From Bacillus_BA songklensis (GTDB lineage Bacteria; Bacillota; Bacilli; Bacillales; Bacillaceae_H), in assembly GCF_042649685.1 (NCBI RefSeq), contig NZ_JBHRZT010000020.1:186001-250000 (forward strand): DNA of 64,000 nucleotides, read 5' to 3'. A program made the position numbers and the translations under genes. Every line of letters begins with the position of its first letter. The stretch's first letter is position 1. Positions 25,752-34,982 of the stretch are shown one piece after another. The notes below the pieces were generated by a model. It was not told where the DNA came from, did no database searches, and worked only from the letters and a program-made list of their open reading frames with translations.

Positions 25752-27267
25752 AAAGATCCCCCTTCTCTTCGTACAATTGATTAGCAAGTTGAATTGTCCG
25801 GATTAAAGCGCTGGCTTTATTGCGGGTTTCTTTCCACTCAAGCTCAGGGATGGAATCAGCGACAATACCGGCTCCTGCTTGAACATAGGCACGCTCATCC
25901 TTCAACATAATCGTACGGATGGCAATGCATGAATCGATGTTTCCGTCGAAATCCAAATAAGCCACCGTTCCTGCATATACATTTCTTGCTGTCGGCTCAA
26001 GCTCGCTCAAAATTTGCATCGCGCGTATTTTAGGAGCACCGGAAACTGTACCGGCAGGAAATGCTGAAAACAGCGCATCAACAGGGTGAACATTTTCCGC
26101 TAAACGGCCTGTGACTTTGGAGATGAGATGCATCACATGAGAGAATGTGACAAGCTCCATTAAAACAGGTGTCTGTACCGAACCATATTGGGCAACTCTT
26201 CCAATATCGTTTCTTGCCAGGTCCACAAGCATATAATGCTCCGCTTGTTCCTTTTGGTCATGCAGCAAATCTTGTTGGAGTTTTTGTTCTTCTTCTTTTG
26301 TTCTCCCTCGCCGTCTTGTCCCGGCAATCGGATGAATTTCAAGGTGCCCGTTTTCGATTTGGATCAACCTTTCAGGTGAACTCCCGACTAACTCCGCTCC
26401 CTCCACTTTAATGTAAAACAAATAAGGAGAAGGATTGACAAGGCGCAATACACGATAAATTTGAAAACCGGATACATTTACCGGCATCTCGAACCGTTGC
26501 GATAACACGGCCTGAAAAATGTCGCCGCTCCGAATGTATTCTTTGATTGTGTCAACATCCTGTAAAAACTTTTCTTTTTCATATGTCGATTGAACGGCTG
26601 TAAAATCTACTTCTCCTTGATTCGACTCAAACACCAGCGGTGCCGCTTTTACTGTTGAGTCACTTAGCTGTTTAATATAGTCATTCATTTTTCCGATGGC
26701 CTTTTCATAAATGGATCTTTTCTCTTGCTCCGTTTCCTGCCCGTTTAAACGCACATAATGAATCATTGTCAGCTCTTTTTGTTGATGATGATAGGCCAAA
26801 ATTGTTTCGCAATAGACAAAGTAAAAACGTTTCATGGCAAGGTCGTTATTGGCTGGAAGAGAAATGTTCTCCACCATGGAAACTGCATCATACCCCATGT
26901 AACCGACTGCTCCCCCTTTAAACGGGAGAGGAATATCCACCTGCTTTAACTTTAAGATTTTTAACGATTCGTCAAAGATTTCTTTAAAACTTCCTTTTTC
27001 GCAAAAAGGCTGATGGTTGGCATCGCTTAAGCGAAACGTTCCCTTTTCCTCTTCCAAGTATAAGAAGGGATTCAAGCCGATAAAGGAATAATTGCCCCAT
27101 GGGGAACTAGAATCATTGCTTTCGAGCAAATACACGGCTTCTTCCTGTAAGCGTTGAAACATCTCAACCGGCGTTAAGGCATCTAAATACATTTTTCTTG
27201 CAATGGGAATTGTTAAATGATGGAAAGAATCTTCTAAAAACGTGGAAACATTTTGTGACTGATTCAT
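25732..27267 (-). CDS. trpE: anthranilate synthase component I
   Basis: Makes anthranilate from chorismate and ammonia. 511 residues. The feedback site LLES (in YLLESNDSS, about residue 49) suggests tryptophan inhibition; the catalytic half contains GDIFQAVLSQRFE, GSSPERL and GAPKIRAMQI. The ATG at 27267 has GGAGGA 9 nt upstream. There is no trpG in the operon; as in B. subtilis the glutaminase is probably PabA from the folate cluster, outside this window. The gene is preceded by a complete TRAP attenuator. Confidence 0.97.
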   Translation of the reverse strand: MNQSQNVSTFLEDSFHHLTIPIARKMYLDALTPVEMFQRLQEEAVYLLESNDSSSPWGNYSFIGLNPFLYLEEEKGTFRLSDANHQPFCEKGSFKEIFDESLKILKLKQVDIPLPFKGGAVGYMGYDAVSMVENISLPANNDLAMKRFYFVYCETILAYHHQQKELTMIHYVRLNGQETEQEKRSIYEKAIGKMNDYIKQLSDSTVKAAPLVFESNQGEVDFTAVQSTYEKEKFLQDVDTIKEYIRSGDIFQAVLSQRFEMPVNVSGFQIYRVLRLVNPSPYLFYIKVEGAELVGSSPERLIQIENGHLEIHPIAGTRRRGRTKEEEQKLQQDLLHDQKEQAEHYMLVDLARNDIGRVAQYGSVQTPVLMELVTFSHVMHLISKVTGRLAENVHPVDALFSAFPAGTVSGAPKIRAMQILSELEPTARNVYAGTVAYLDFDGNIDSCIAIRTIMLKDERAYVQAGAGIVADSIPELEWKETRNKASALIRTIQLANQLYEEKGDLYVSRFA

Positions 27268-27368
27268 TTTACTCACTCCTCCATATCCATTAAGGACGGA
27301 GAATGAGAAAAGAATGAGGTTTTAGGTATAAATTGTCTTTATCAATTGAGGATATAAAAACAAAGACA

Positions 27369-27401
27369 CAAAAACCCAAAGACAGTAATATGCCTTTGGG
27401 T
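27369..27401 (-). terminator. trp attenuator terminator
   Basis: ACCCAAAG / CTTTGGGT stem with a 12-nt loop and a T-tract on the minus strand, between the TRAP site and trpE. Its first arm can instead pair with part of the TRAP site: ATTTACCC (27398-27405) with GGGTAGAT (27458-27465), eight pairs including one G-U, giving a mutually exclusive antiterminator. Confidence 0.85.
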
Positions 27402-27424
27402 AAATGGACAAATTAAAAAACAAA

Positions 27425-27477
27425 CTCAGCTAACCTCTTCTCAACTCTCTCATTCTCATCTACCCTAAACTCAACTA
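27425..27477 (-). promoter_or_regulatory. TRAP-binding site: eleven GAG/UAG triplets
   Basis: On the minus strand GAG or TAG triplets begin at a nearly constant 5-nt pitch. Their plus-strand positions are 27425, 27430, 27435, 27440, 27445, 27449, 27455, 27460, 27465, 27470 and 27475. Eleven triplets match the eleven subunits of the TRAP ring; only the sixth is one base out of register. The trp leader in B. subtilis works the same way: tryptophan-loaded TRAP binds, the antiterminator cannot form and transcription stops. Confidence 0.93.
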
Positions 27478-27514
27478 TATATCATTAAACTAAAAATTAA
27501 TCTCAACTGTTTTC

Positions 27515-27544
27515 ATTCTATTACGAATTTTCATCCCTTGTCAA
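27515..27544 (-). promoter_or_regulatory. trp promoter inside the 3' end of aroH
   Basis: TTGACA (27539-27544) and TAGAAT about 18 nt downstream, on the minus strand. The -35 element lies within aroH coding sequence. Transcription would start near 27507, giving a leader of about 240 nt with the TRAP site close to its 5' end. Confidence 0.65.
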
Positions 27545-27901
27545 GGAAAAATCTGGTCTTAGCGAAACAGCCTCTCTTAAATAAATATGTTTGACTTCCT
27601 TTTGAGGAATGTCTACATTAACCGTCATCATGACACGAATGCATTTAGGAAGTGAATCAGGCACAGGAATTTCTCGCATACACATTACCGGAACGTGCGC
27701 CCACCCCTCAATGGTGCGCAACGCTTTTGCCGGAAAGGCCGCATTTAGATCGTCTGTGACAGATAGAAGGACAGAAGCCACTTGCTCAGGCACAAGCTGG
27801 TTGGCCTCGATCATTTGAAGAACCAATTTCTCCGTTTCTGCTATTATTTCATCCCCATCATTTCTGTGTACGGTTGTCGCTCCTCGAATTCCTCGAATCA
27901 A
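27521..27901 (-). CDS. aroH: chorismate mutase, AroH class
   Basis: Converts chorismate to prephenate for tyrosine and phenylalanine. 126 residues, the monofunctional trimeric type. Active-site residues known from B. subtilis are conserved with an offset of one: Arg6, Cys74, Glu77, Arg89 and Tyr107. It lies 4 nt after aroB, and its 3' end contains the trp promoter. Confidence 0.96.
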   Translation of the reverse strand: MIRGIRGATTVHRNDGDEIIAETEKLVLQMIEANQLVPEQVASVLLSVTDDLNAAFPAKALRTIEGWAHVPVMCMREIPVPDSLPKCIRVMMTVNVDIPQKEVKHIYLREAVSLRPDFSLTRDENS

Positions 27902-27905
27902 CGAT

Positions 27906-28991
27906 TCAGCCTCCTTTTATTTCATCTTCCAATAAAGTGAGTAATAGCTCGTTCTCCACTTCATTTACAGTCGGCACACCTACTTGCTTTAGCAATACCA
28001 TCCGAATTGAGCTTCCCTCATTTTTCTTATCTGCCTTCATTTTATCCAACAGGATGGCCGGTGATAAAGAAGCCGGTATGGACGTCTCATAGCCCAATTG
28101 CTCAAGCCATTGGCAAAAGCCTTGAAGGTCAAACTCCAGCTGATGAACTTTCCGGCTTAGCTTGAGAGCGAATACCATTCCAATGACAACCGCTTCTCCA
28201 TGTGTCACTTTTCCGTATCCTAAAGCTGCTTCAATAGCATGGCCGAGTGTGTGGCCAAAGTTTAAAAATGCACGTATCCCTTTTTCCGCCTCATCTTCCG
28301 CTACGATGCCCGCTTTGACCAAAATCCCTTTTTCAATGACATAGGACAAATGCTCACCTTTTAAATCGGTCATACGATGTATATGTGTCGTCAGCCAATC
28401 ATAGAAGTTATATTCACTGATCAGGGCATGCTTGATGACCTCAGCAAAACCTGAAAGCCATTCTTTTGGTGGAAGAGACTGCAGGAAATCCATATCATAA
28501 AACACCGCTTCAGGCTGATAAAAAGCCCCGATCATATTTTTCCCCAATTCATGGTTGATGGCCACTTTACCGCCGACCGCACTATCATGAGCCAGCAAAG
28601 TCGTGGGGACTTGAATAAACGGGATGCCTCTCATATAAGTGGCGGCAACAAAACCAGCCAAATCACCGACTACTCCCCCCCCGAAAGCAATAATAATGGA
28701 ATGGCGGTCCAGTTGCTGTTCAAGGGCATATGTATGACATTGATAAAACTGTTCAAACGATTTAGCTTGCTCTCCGCTCGGTATGACATATAAGCATGTC
28801 GGAAAAGCTTGCGATAAAACATCCATCATTTTTGATCCATAATGACGATGTACCGCTTCATCTGTAATGACCATTACTTTGGTTACATTCGGCTTGATGT
28901 CCAACACTATGCGTGGCAGTTCCCCCAACATGGAGGCACCAAGGAATAGTGGATATGTTTTAGAAGACGTATGGATATTGATCGTTTTCAT
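27906..28991 (-). CDS. aroB: 3-dehydroquinate synthase
   Basis: NAD- and metal-dependent cyclisation of DAHP, second step of the shikimate pathway. 361 residues. GGGVVGDLAGFVAATYMRGI is the NAD-binding core; metal ligands lie in EVIKHALI and in GHTLGHAIE and THGEAVVIGM. It overlaps the end of aroC by one base. Confidence 0.97.
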   Translation of the reverse strand: MKTINIHTSSKTYPLFLGASMLGELPRIVLDIKPNVTKVMVITDEAVHRHYGSKMMDVLSQAFPTCLYVIPSGEQAKSFEQFYQCHTYALEQQLDRHSIIIAFGGGVVGDLAGFVAATYMRGIPFIQVPTTLLAHDSAVGGKVAINHELGKNMIGAFYQPEAVFYDMDFLQSLPPKEWLSGFAEVIKHALISEYNFYDWLTTHIHRMTDLKGEHLSYVIEKGILVKAGIVAEDEAEKGIRAFLNFGHTLGHAIEAALGYGKVTHGEAVVIGMVFALKLSRKVHQLEFDLQGFCQWLEQLGYETSIPASLSPAILLDKMKADKKNEGSSIRMVLLKQVGVPTVNEVENELLLTLLEDEIKGG

Positions 28992-30163
28992 TAAAATTCC
29001 CTCGCATATGCACGCATCTTCTCAACATTGTCGGCAATCAAGTCTAGACGATCCTGCCCGAATTGTTCAACGATCGCATTGGCCACTTCCCATGCCACGA
29101 CCGCTTCGGCGACAACGCTTGCGGCCGGAACAGCGCAGCTGTCTGAACGCTCGATACTCGCTTCAAACTCTTCTTTTGTTTCAATATCCACGCTCTTTAA
29201 TGGCTTGTATAGAGTCGGAATCGGCTTCATGACACCTCGCACGACAATCGGCATTCCATTTGTCATTCCGCCTTCAAAGCCGCCCAAGTTGTTCGTTTTC
29301 CTTGTATATCCTTCTTGTTCATTCCATAAAATCTCATCATGCACCTGGCTTCCCGGCAATCTTGCCGCTTCAAAGCCAATTCCAAATTCTACACCTTTGA
29401 AAGCATTGATGCTAATCATCGCAGCTGCGATTTTAGCATCCAATTTGCGATCATATTGCACATAACTGCCAACTCCAACGGGCATACCTTCTACGATCAC
29501 TTCTACGACTCCGCCAATGGAATCACCGTTTTGCTTGGCATCATCAATCGCTTGCATCATTTTCGGTTCTGCTTCTTTATCAAAGCATCTGACAGGTGAC
29601 TCTTCTGTAACAGCTGCCAATTGCTCAAGTGATTCATATATTGGAGAAGCCGCTTCAATTCCGCCAATTTCCAAAACGTGACCGACCACTTTAATTCCGA
29701 GCTGCTCTAACAACTTTTTCGCTACCGCTCCAGCCGCTACCCTTACTGTCGTTTCGCGTGCCGAGGAACGCTCTAGCACGTTGCGCATATCACGATGACC
29801 GTATTTGATGGCCCCGTTTAAATCGGCATGCCCCGGTCTTGGGCGAGAAATCTTGCGTTTTACTTCTTCCATCTCGTCTGCCGCAATCGGTTCAATCCCC
29901 ATAATTTTGGTCCAATGTTTCCAGTCGTTGTTTTCCACTACAAGTGTGATAGGAGAGCCTAACGTATAACCATGGCGAACACCACTCAAAATTTGGACTT
30001 TATCTTTTTCAATTTGCATTCGTCTGCCGCGTCCGTGCCCTTTTTGCCTTCTCGCTAAATCTTCATTGATATCTTCCGCAGTTAAAGGCAGTCCTGCCGG
30101 AATTCCTTCTAAAATGGTTGTGAGTTGAGGGCCGTGTGATTCCCCTGCCGTTAAGTATCTCAT
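28991..30163 (-). CDS. aroC: chorismate synthase
   Basis: FMN-dependent elimination of phosphate from EPSP to give chorismate. 390 residues. Signatures are visible: GESHGPQL at 7-14, GRGRRMQIEKD, RPGHADLNGAIKYGHRDMRNVLERSSARETT, and DSCAVPAASVVAEAV near the end. First gene of the aroC-aroB-aroH-trp cluster (aroF in B. subtilis), with GGAGGATAAC before the ATG. Confidence 0.97.
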   Translation of the reverse strand: MRYLTAGESHGPQLTTILEGIPAGLPLTAEDINEDLARRQKGHGRGRRMQIEKDKVQILSGVRHGYTLGSPITLVVENNDWKHWTKIMGIEPIAADEMEEVKRKISRPRPGHADLNGAIKYGHRDMRNVLERSSARETTVRVAAGAVAKKLLEQLGIKVVGHVLEIGGIEAASPIYESLEQLAAVTEESPVRCFDKEAEPKMMQAIDDAKQNGDSIGGVVEVIVEGMPVGVGSYVQYDRKLDAKIAAAMISINAFKGVEFGIGFEAARLPGSQVHDEILWNEQEGYTRKTNNLGGFEGGMTNGMPIVVRGVMKPIPTLYKPLKSVDIETKEEFEASIERSDSCAVPAASVVAEAVVAWEVANAIVEQFGQDRLDLIADNVEKMRAYAREF

Positions 30164-30312
30164 TTGTTATCCTCCGTTCATTATGCACTCGATAAAATCT
30201 GAATGTTTTTACTTTTATGTATGAATATAGCACATTTTTTTTCTTCATGGTACTTTCTTTTCAGCATCCTGAACAAAAATATAAAGAAAACTCGCCAATT
30301 GACGAGCTATAA

Positions 30313-30379
30313 AGGTGAAGACAGGGGCGTAGTTGCGCTTATACTTCACACTTCAAATGGGCTGCTTCCTCGCATCGGC
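30313..30379. repeat. family B repeat in the cheR-aroC gap
   Basis: The 328-nt gap between cheR and aroC has no credible gene. It contains CAGGGGCGTAGTTGCGCTTA, then ACTTCAAATGGGCTGCTTCC and TCGCATCGGC, closely related to 38403-38470. Confidence 0.6.
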
Positions 30380-30491
30380 TTCAGTGTTGACCCTTTATCC
30401 TTTCTGAACGTACAAAAAGAACCCACCCTGTCGATGAATTCTTTTATACTTTTCCCCTATTATATTCACAATGTGATTTTTTTCTCAAGTA

Positions 30492-31265
30492 TCACATTTT
30501 CCGATAAAAAAAGGGATCCTCTGTTTCGAGTCCATATGTTGAAGGATTAAAGATTTGTTCCGTGCTCCCAATAAAGAAAATTCCTGTTTTCGTTAATGCT
30601 TTACTAAACTTTTGATAGAGTAAATGTTTTGCTTCTTCCGTAAAGTATATCAAAACATTTCGGCACACAATAAGATCAAAATTCTGATCAAACGGATCTG
30701 AAAGAAGATTATGTTTTCTAAATGTCACCGTGCGTTTAATCTCGTCGGACACTTTATAAAACATGCCTTCTTTCGTAAAATATTTTTCTTTTATATACGG
30801 TGGAACTTCCTGCATCGCTCTTTCATTATAAAATCCGATCTTTGCTCTTTGAATGACATTGTCATCAATATCTGTTGCTAATATATGTATTTGGGACAGA
30901 GGATAAAAAGAAGATAGAATCATGGCCAGCGTATACGGTTCTTCTCCCGTTGAACATGCTGCACTCCACACTTTCAACTTTCGTTTATCACGAACCATAT
31001 TGGGTAAAATCTTTTTTTCAAGCACTTCCCATCGCTTTGCATTTCGATAAAATTCCGACACATTGATTGTCATTCGATCCAAAAACTCAGCAAACAAGTC
31101 CGTGTCCCGATTCATAGCATCGAAAAATGAAGAAAATGACTGATATCCTTTTTTTTCGTAAAGGGATATCAACCTCCTTTTCATCTGTGCTTCTTTGTAG
31201 AGCGATAAATCTATTCCTGTTTTTCGCTTTATTTTTCCAACGAAGTCTTGATAATCATTCGACAT
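30492..31265 (-). CDS. cheR: chemotaxis protein methyltransferase CheR
   Basis: SAM-dependent methylation of glutamates on chemoreceptors. 257 residues: small N-terminal helical domain (about 1-70), then a Rossmann methyltransferase domain with WSAACSTGEEPYTLAM and, near the end, VCRNVLIYFTEE. The ATG at 31265 is chosen because GGGGAG lies 8 nt upstream. Its place between ndk and the aro cluster, away from other motility genes, is as in B. subtilis. Confidence 0.95.
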   Translation of the reverse strand: MSNDYQDFVGKIKRKTGIDLSLYKEAQMKRRLISLYEKKGYQSFSSFFDAMNRDTDLFAEFLDRMTINVSEFYRNAKRWEVLEKKILPNMVRDKRKLKVWSAACSTGEEPYTLAMILSSFYPLSQIHILATDIDDNVIQRAKIGFYNERAMQEVPPYIKEKYFTKEGMFYKVSDEIKRTVTFRKHNLLSDPFDQNFDLIVCRNVLIYFTEEAKHLLYQKFSKALTKTGIFFIGSTEQIFNPSTYGLETEDPFFYRKM

Positions 31266-31354
31266 TGTCCATACTCCCCGCACATGATAAAATCCAAAAT
31301 TAAGGTTTATTAGTATATCGCCCGCCTAATACAAAAGTTTAGCCTGTTTCTATA

Positions 31355-31391
31355 AAAAATCTGCCCCGGCAAAATCCGGGGCAGATTTTTT
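31355..31391 (-). terminator. terminator of ndk
   Basis: AAAAAATCTGCCCCGG / CCGGGGCAGATTTTTT perfect stem with T-runs, overlapping the ndk stop codon. Confidence 0.9.
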
Positions 31392-31836
31392 AATAAATGC
31401 AGCTATTAACTGCTTTTTCGTAGCTTACAAGCTCTTCCTCTTTAAAGAAAAGACCGATTTCACGCGCGGCACTTTCAGGAGCATCCGATCCGTGAATAAT
31501 ATTTTTATCTACGACTAAACCATAGTCTCCACGAATAGTACCTGGTAATGCTTCTTTCGGATTTGTTTTTCCCATCATTTGACGTGCTGTTGCAATGACA
31601 TCGTCTCCTTGCCATACCATTGCAAACACAGGACCTGAAGTGATGAAGCTAACAAGATTATCGAAAAACGGCTTTTCTTTATGCTCGCCGTAATGCTGCT
31701 GGGCTAACTCTGGTGAAATTTGCATTAATTTAGCCCCGACTAATTGAAAGCCCTTTCTTTCGAAACGGGAAACGATTTCCCCGATAATATTTCGTTGAAC
31801 TCCATCTGGTTTGACCATAAGAAATGTTCTTTCCAT
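31390..31836 (-). CDS. ndk: nucleoside diphosphate kinase
   Basis: Transfers the gamma phosphate from ATP to nucleoside diphosphates through a phospho-histidine. 148 residues; active-site His115 in NIIHGSDAPESA. Lies 95 nt after hepT and ends in a strong terminator. Confidence 0.97.
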   Translation of the reverse strand: MERTFLMVKPDGVQRNIIGEIVSRFERKGFQLVGAKLMQISPELAQQHYGEHKEKPFFDNLVSFITSGPVFAMVWQGDDVIATARQMMGKTNPKEALPGTIRGDYGLVVDKNIIHGSDAPESAAREIGLFFKEEELVSYEKAVNSCIY

Positions 31837-31930
31837 TTAATTCTCCACCCCCGAAGTATGTATATTGGAAGCGTAATCACATCCAACAAAAATATTAACA
31901 TTCTTTTTGTATTTTGACAACGTCCCGTCC

Positions 31931-32896
31931 TTAAAATTTACGGTTTCCAATAAATTCGGCAATTTTGTGTAGTGTACTCTTCGCTTTATTGGATGGGAGT
32001 TCTTCCAACAGGACTAACGCTTTTTGCAAATAGCGTTGGCTCATCTTAAATGATTGCTGAATGGAACCGGAAGATTTTATATGTGAAATCACTTCGTCGA
32101 TATGATATTCAGGGTGATCGGATTCGAACAATTGCTCAATTTTTTTGCGCATTTCAGGATCCTGAATGGCATATAAAACAGGTAGTGTAATATTTCCTTG
32201 CAGCAAATCGCTTCCAGCCGGTTTGCCGAGTTGTTCAGCAGACGCAGTAAAATCAAGAATGTCATCCGTAATTTGAAAGGCCATTCCCACATTATAGCCA
32301 AACCAGAATAAACGCTTATGTACCGCTTCAGGTGCCCCCGCAGCAATTGCTCCTAATTGACAGCTGGCGGCAATCAAAAGTGCCGTTTTTCGTTTAATAC
32401 GACGTAAATAAGTGCGAAGGTTCTGATTTAAATCATATTTATCTTTAATTTGTTCAATTTCACCCAAGCATACTTCTACAATGGTTTTAGACAAAATCTC
32501 ATGTGCCCTCACATCTTGAATATTGGCCATTAATTCTAAAGAACGCGCGAAAACATAATCGCCTGTATACATTGCGATACGATTATCCCATTTTGCCTTA
32601 ATGGTCGGCTTCCCTCTTCTTGTGTCCGCATCATCTATGACATCGTCATGAACGAGCGAGGCCATATGAATTAGCTCGAGCGCAATAGCTACATTTTTAA
32701 TAATCTCGATATCATAATGGCCAAACTTTCCCGATAACAACACAAACACAGGACGAATTCGCTTTCCCCCTGCTTGTAAATAGTGAAGAGAAGTTTCACT
32801 GATCAATGCATAATCGGTTTGGATTGCCTGCTCCAACTCTTTCTCAATGAGCGCAATATCTGAATTTAAAAAGCCGTACATCATTTTCAATTTCAT
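31931..32896 (-). CDS. hepT: heptaprenyl diphosphate synthase component II
   Basis: Catalytic subunit making the C35 side chain of menaquinone-7 from FPP and IPP, together with HepS. 321 residues; first Asp-rich motif DDVIDD at 84-89 and second DDILD at 211-215, plus the GGKRIRP signature near 43. The ATG at 32896 has AAGGTG 6 nt upstream. In B. subtilis it directly follows menG; here 272 nt intervene. Confidence 0.96.
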   Translation of the reverse strand: MKLKMMYGFLNSDIALIEKELEQAIQTDYALISETSLHYLQAGGKRIRPVFVLLSGKFGHYDIEIIKNVAIALELIHMASLVHDDVIDDADTRRGKPTIKAKWDNRIAMYTGDYVFARSLELMANIQDVRAHEILSKTIVEVCLGEIEQIKDKYDLNQNLRTYLRRIKRKTALLIAASCQLGAIAAGAPEAVHKRLFWFGYNVGMAFQITDDILDFTASAEQLGKPAGSDLLQGNITLPVLYAIQDPEMRKKIEQLFESDHPEYHIDEVISHIKSSGSIQQSFKMSQRYLQKALVLLEELPSNKAKSTLHKIAEFIGNRKF

Positions 32897-32990
32897 TACA
32901 TTCACCTTGTTATTTATATTCGCTCTCCGCTATTGGCACCAATGACTGCCAATTAAATATAACTCCATCAGCAAAGGGTTTTCTTGATCT

Positions 32991-33040
32991 CCCGCTAGTG
33001 ACCCGTTGAACCGATTAGGCTCTAATGGGCGGGATAAAAA
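32991..33040. repeat. family A repeat in the menG-hepT gap
   Basis: Reads ACCCGTTGAACCGATTAGGC then TCTAATGGGCGGGATAAAA, the other half of the family A palindrome. Just after it (33042-33078) ATGAAAGGTC / GACCTTTCAT forms a stem that could terminate transcription from menG; hepT may then need its own promoter. Confidence 0.65.
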
Positions 33041-33168
33041 GATGAAAGGTCGCAATAAGAAACATGACCTTTCATAACAAATAAACTATGTTGAATTTTG
33101 AGAAAACATGCGAAATAGGGATTTTGAATTAGACAACGTTAGGCTCCCTACAACCTAGAAATAATTGG

Positions 33169-33870
33169 TTATTTATATCCTAAATGCATCGCCGCTACCC
33201 CGCCGGTATATGATTTTACTTCTATTTGTTTAAAGCCTGCTTGACGGAACATATCAGCTAACTCTTTTCTTCCTGGGAAATCACGAGCTGACTCTTGAAG
33301 CCATGAATATTCACCATAGCTTTTGGCCAGCAATCTTCCAAGCAGCGGCATGAAATATTTAAAATATAACAAATAAAGCTGGCGATAACCGATTAAAGTA
33401 GGCTGTGAAGTCTCAAGACAAACGACCTTACCGCCCGGCTTCACCACTCGGTACATTTCACGCAATACTTGCATGTAATCAGGAACATTTCGCAACCCAA
33501 ATCCGATTGTTACATAATCAAATGAATTATCTTCAAAAGGCAACTCCATGGCATTCCCATGCACCAGCTTTACATTTGATAACTTGTGCGCCTCTACTTT
33601 TTGATGACCAATCTTCAGCATATTTTGACTAAAATCAAGCCCAGTCACATGACCGTCTTTCCCGACCGCATCAGCAAGAGCGATCGTCCAATCCGCCGTA
33701 CCACAGCAAACATCAAGGGCTTTTGCCCCTTTTTGAACGTTCATTCGCTTCATGGTATCTTTTCTCCACGCTACGTGACGCTGAAAACTGATCACCGAAT
33801 TCATTTTATCGTAGTTTTCGTAAATTTTCTCAAAAACTCCATGAACTCGTTCTTCTTTTGATTGCTGCAT
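33169..33870 (-). CDS. menG: demethylmenaquinone methyltransferase
   Basis: SAM-dependent C-methylation, the last step of menaquinone synthesis. 233 residues from MQQSKEERVHGVFEKIYENYDKMNS; SAM motif LDVCCGTADWTIALA near 54-68, and RDFPGRKELADMF typical of UbiE/MenG. The ATG at 33870 is chosen because AAGGA lies 6 nt upstream and the length then equals that of B. subtilis MenG. Confidence 0.96.
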   Translation of the reverse strand: MQQSKEERVHGVFEKIYENYDKMNSVISFQRHVAWRKDTMKRMNVQKGAKALDVCCGTADWTIALADAVGKDGHVTGLDFSQNMLKIGHQKVEAHKLSNVKLVHGNAMELPFEDNSFDYVTIGFGLRNVPDYMQVLREMYRVVKPGGKVVCLETSQPTLIGYRQLYLLYFKYFMPLLGRLLAKSYGEYSWLQESARDFPGRKELADMFRQAGFKQIEVKSYTGGVAAMHLGYK

Positions 33871-33899
33871 CATTTTTCCTTCTTCCACAACTATTTTTT

Positions 33900-34679
33900 T
33901 CAGTGGTTTGACGTACTCATTATTAATTGATTTAGATTCATTTTTAATTGTTCATTAAAATGAAGGGAGCTATTCAAATCATCAATGATTTTTCTCGATT
34001 TGCTAATATAATGCTCTACGATCTCCAGTATATCTTGATGGTCGTCTTTATGTATAGACAAATAGCTTCTTAACCAATCGAATAATCTAGAGGTCCCATG
34101 ATTTATATAAACCATCTTCTCATGAATGAGTCTTTTGATAAATAGGGCATGAGCCAATAGCCGCTTCCACTCTTCATTGTGAAAATAAGAACAGACGCTT
34201 TGAATCAAGGCTGTTTCAATGGTGAATAGGCTGTTCATCATATCGTCAACAGATTGAAACTCCTGCTTATAGTATTTCATCTTCTCTACATTGATCATCT
34301 TAATAGCAGATGCAGTCTCACTCATAAATTGAAGAAAACCGTTTTTGGAAAGATAATTATAGTATAGACTACTGTAGTGAACACCAGCTAATACCGTCAG
34401 CTGCCTCTCTTGCAGAAGATGTTGGTCATTCATTACAGGTTCAGTGGAGACTAAATCATGGGTATCAAGTGCAATTTGAACGAGCATGACCGAAATGACA
34501 TAAACTTTCAATTGCTCCTCTTTCACTGAAGCTTGTTGCATGAAGGAACATAAGTATAGTAATTTGTCTTCATCTATGATTGGATGATGAATAAACTTTT
34601 TTACATATGGATGATTTAATTCACTTTGCAGCCGCTCTTTAATCTCAGCTACGATATCAATGATGTTTTGCACAATCAT
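33900..34679 (-). CDS. hepS: heptaprenyl diphosphate synthase component I
   Basis: Non-catalytic small subunit that sets product length together with HepT. 259 residues, all helical, without Asp-rich motifs; weakly conserved family recognised by order (hepS-menG-hepT) and by DEDKLLYLCSFMQQ- and HYSSLYYNYLSKNG-like segments. The ATG at 34679 with AAAGGGAGA 8 nt upstream is preferred. The 303 nt between hepS and mtrB hold a TATAAT-like element (34742-34747) and a GGACAGCG/CGCTGTCC stem close to the mtrB stop, but no gene. Confidence 0.92.
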   Translation of the reverse strand: MIVQNIIDIVAEIKERLQSELNHPYVKKFIHHPIIDEDKLLYLCSFMQQASVKEEQLKVYVISVMLVQIALDTHDLVSTEPVMNDQHLLQERQLTVLAGVHYSSLYYNYLSKNGFLQFMSETASAIKMINVEKMKYYKQEFQSVDDMMNSLFTIETALIQSVCSYFHNEEWKRLLAHALFIKRLIHEKMVYINHGTSRLFDWLRSYLSIHKDDHQDILEIVEHYISKSRKIIDDLNSSLHFNEQLKMNLNQLIMSTSNH

Positions 34680-34982
34680 CACCCTTGTCTCCCTTTCATC
34701 TTACAATGCACCCATTTGCTGCAAACAAATAGACAATGTCAATTATAACATAACTGCCTTTTAAAAAAACTATTATTTTCTCTATTCTAGCCTTGCCTTT
34801 TAAAATTTTATACTTTTTCCAAATCATTCATTTTGGAACAGGGAAGGGTGTTAATTTGAAAGGGCAAAAAAGGTTTTGTTCGAACTTTTGACATTTTCAT
34901 CCCAACGGGACCGCTCACATCCAACAAAGGCATCAGCTAGGACAGCGAATCACATGACAATCTTTCCGCTGTCCCCGCCACT

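Noticed and set aside
27369..27520. T-box or leader-peptide control of trp
   Set aside because: No T-box core, specifier stem or Trp-rich leader frame was seen, while the eleven TRAP triplets explain regulation fully.
30203..30550. Plus-strand open frame of 115 codons
   Set aside because: Crosses a repeat and ends antisense in cheR; no ribosome site.
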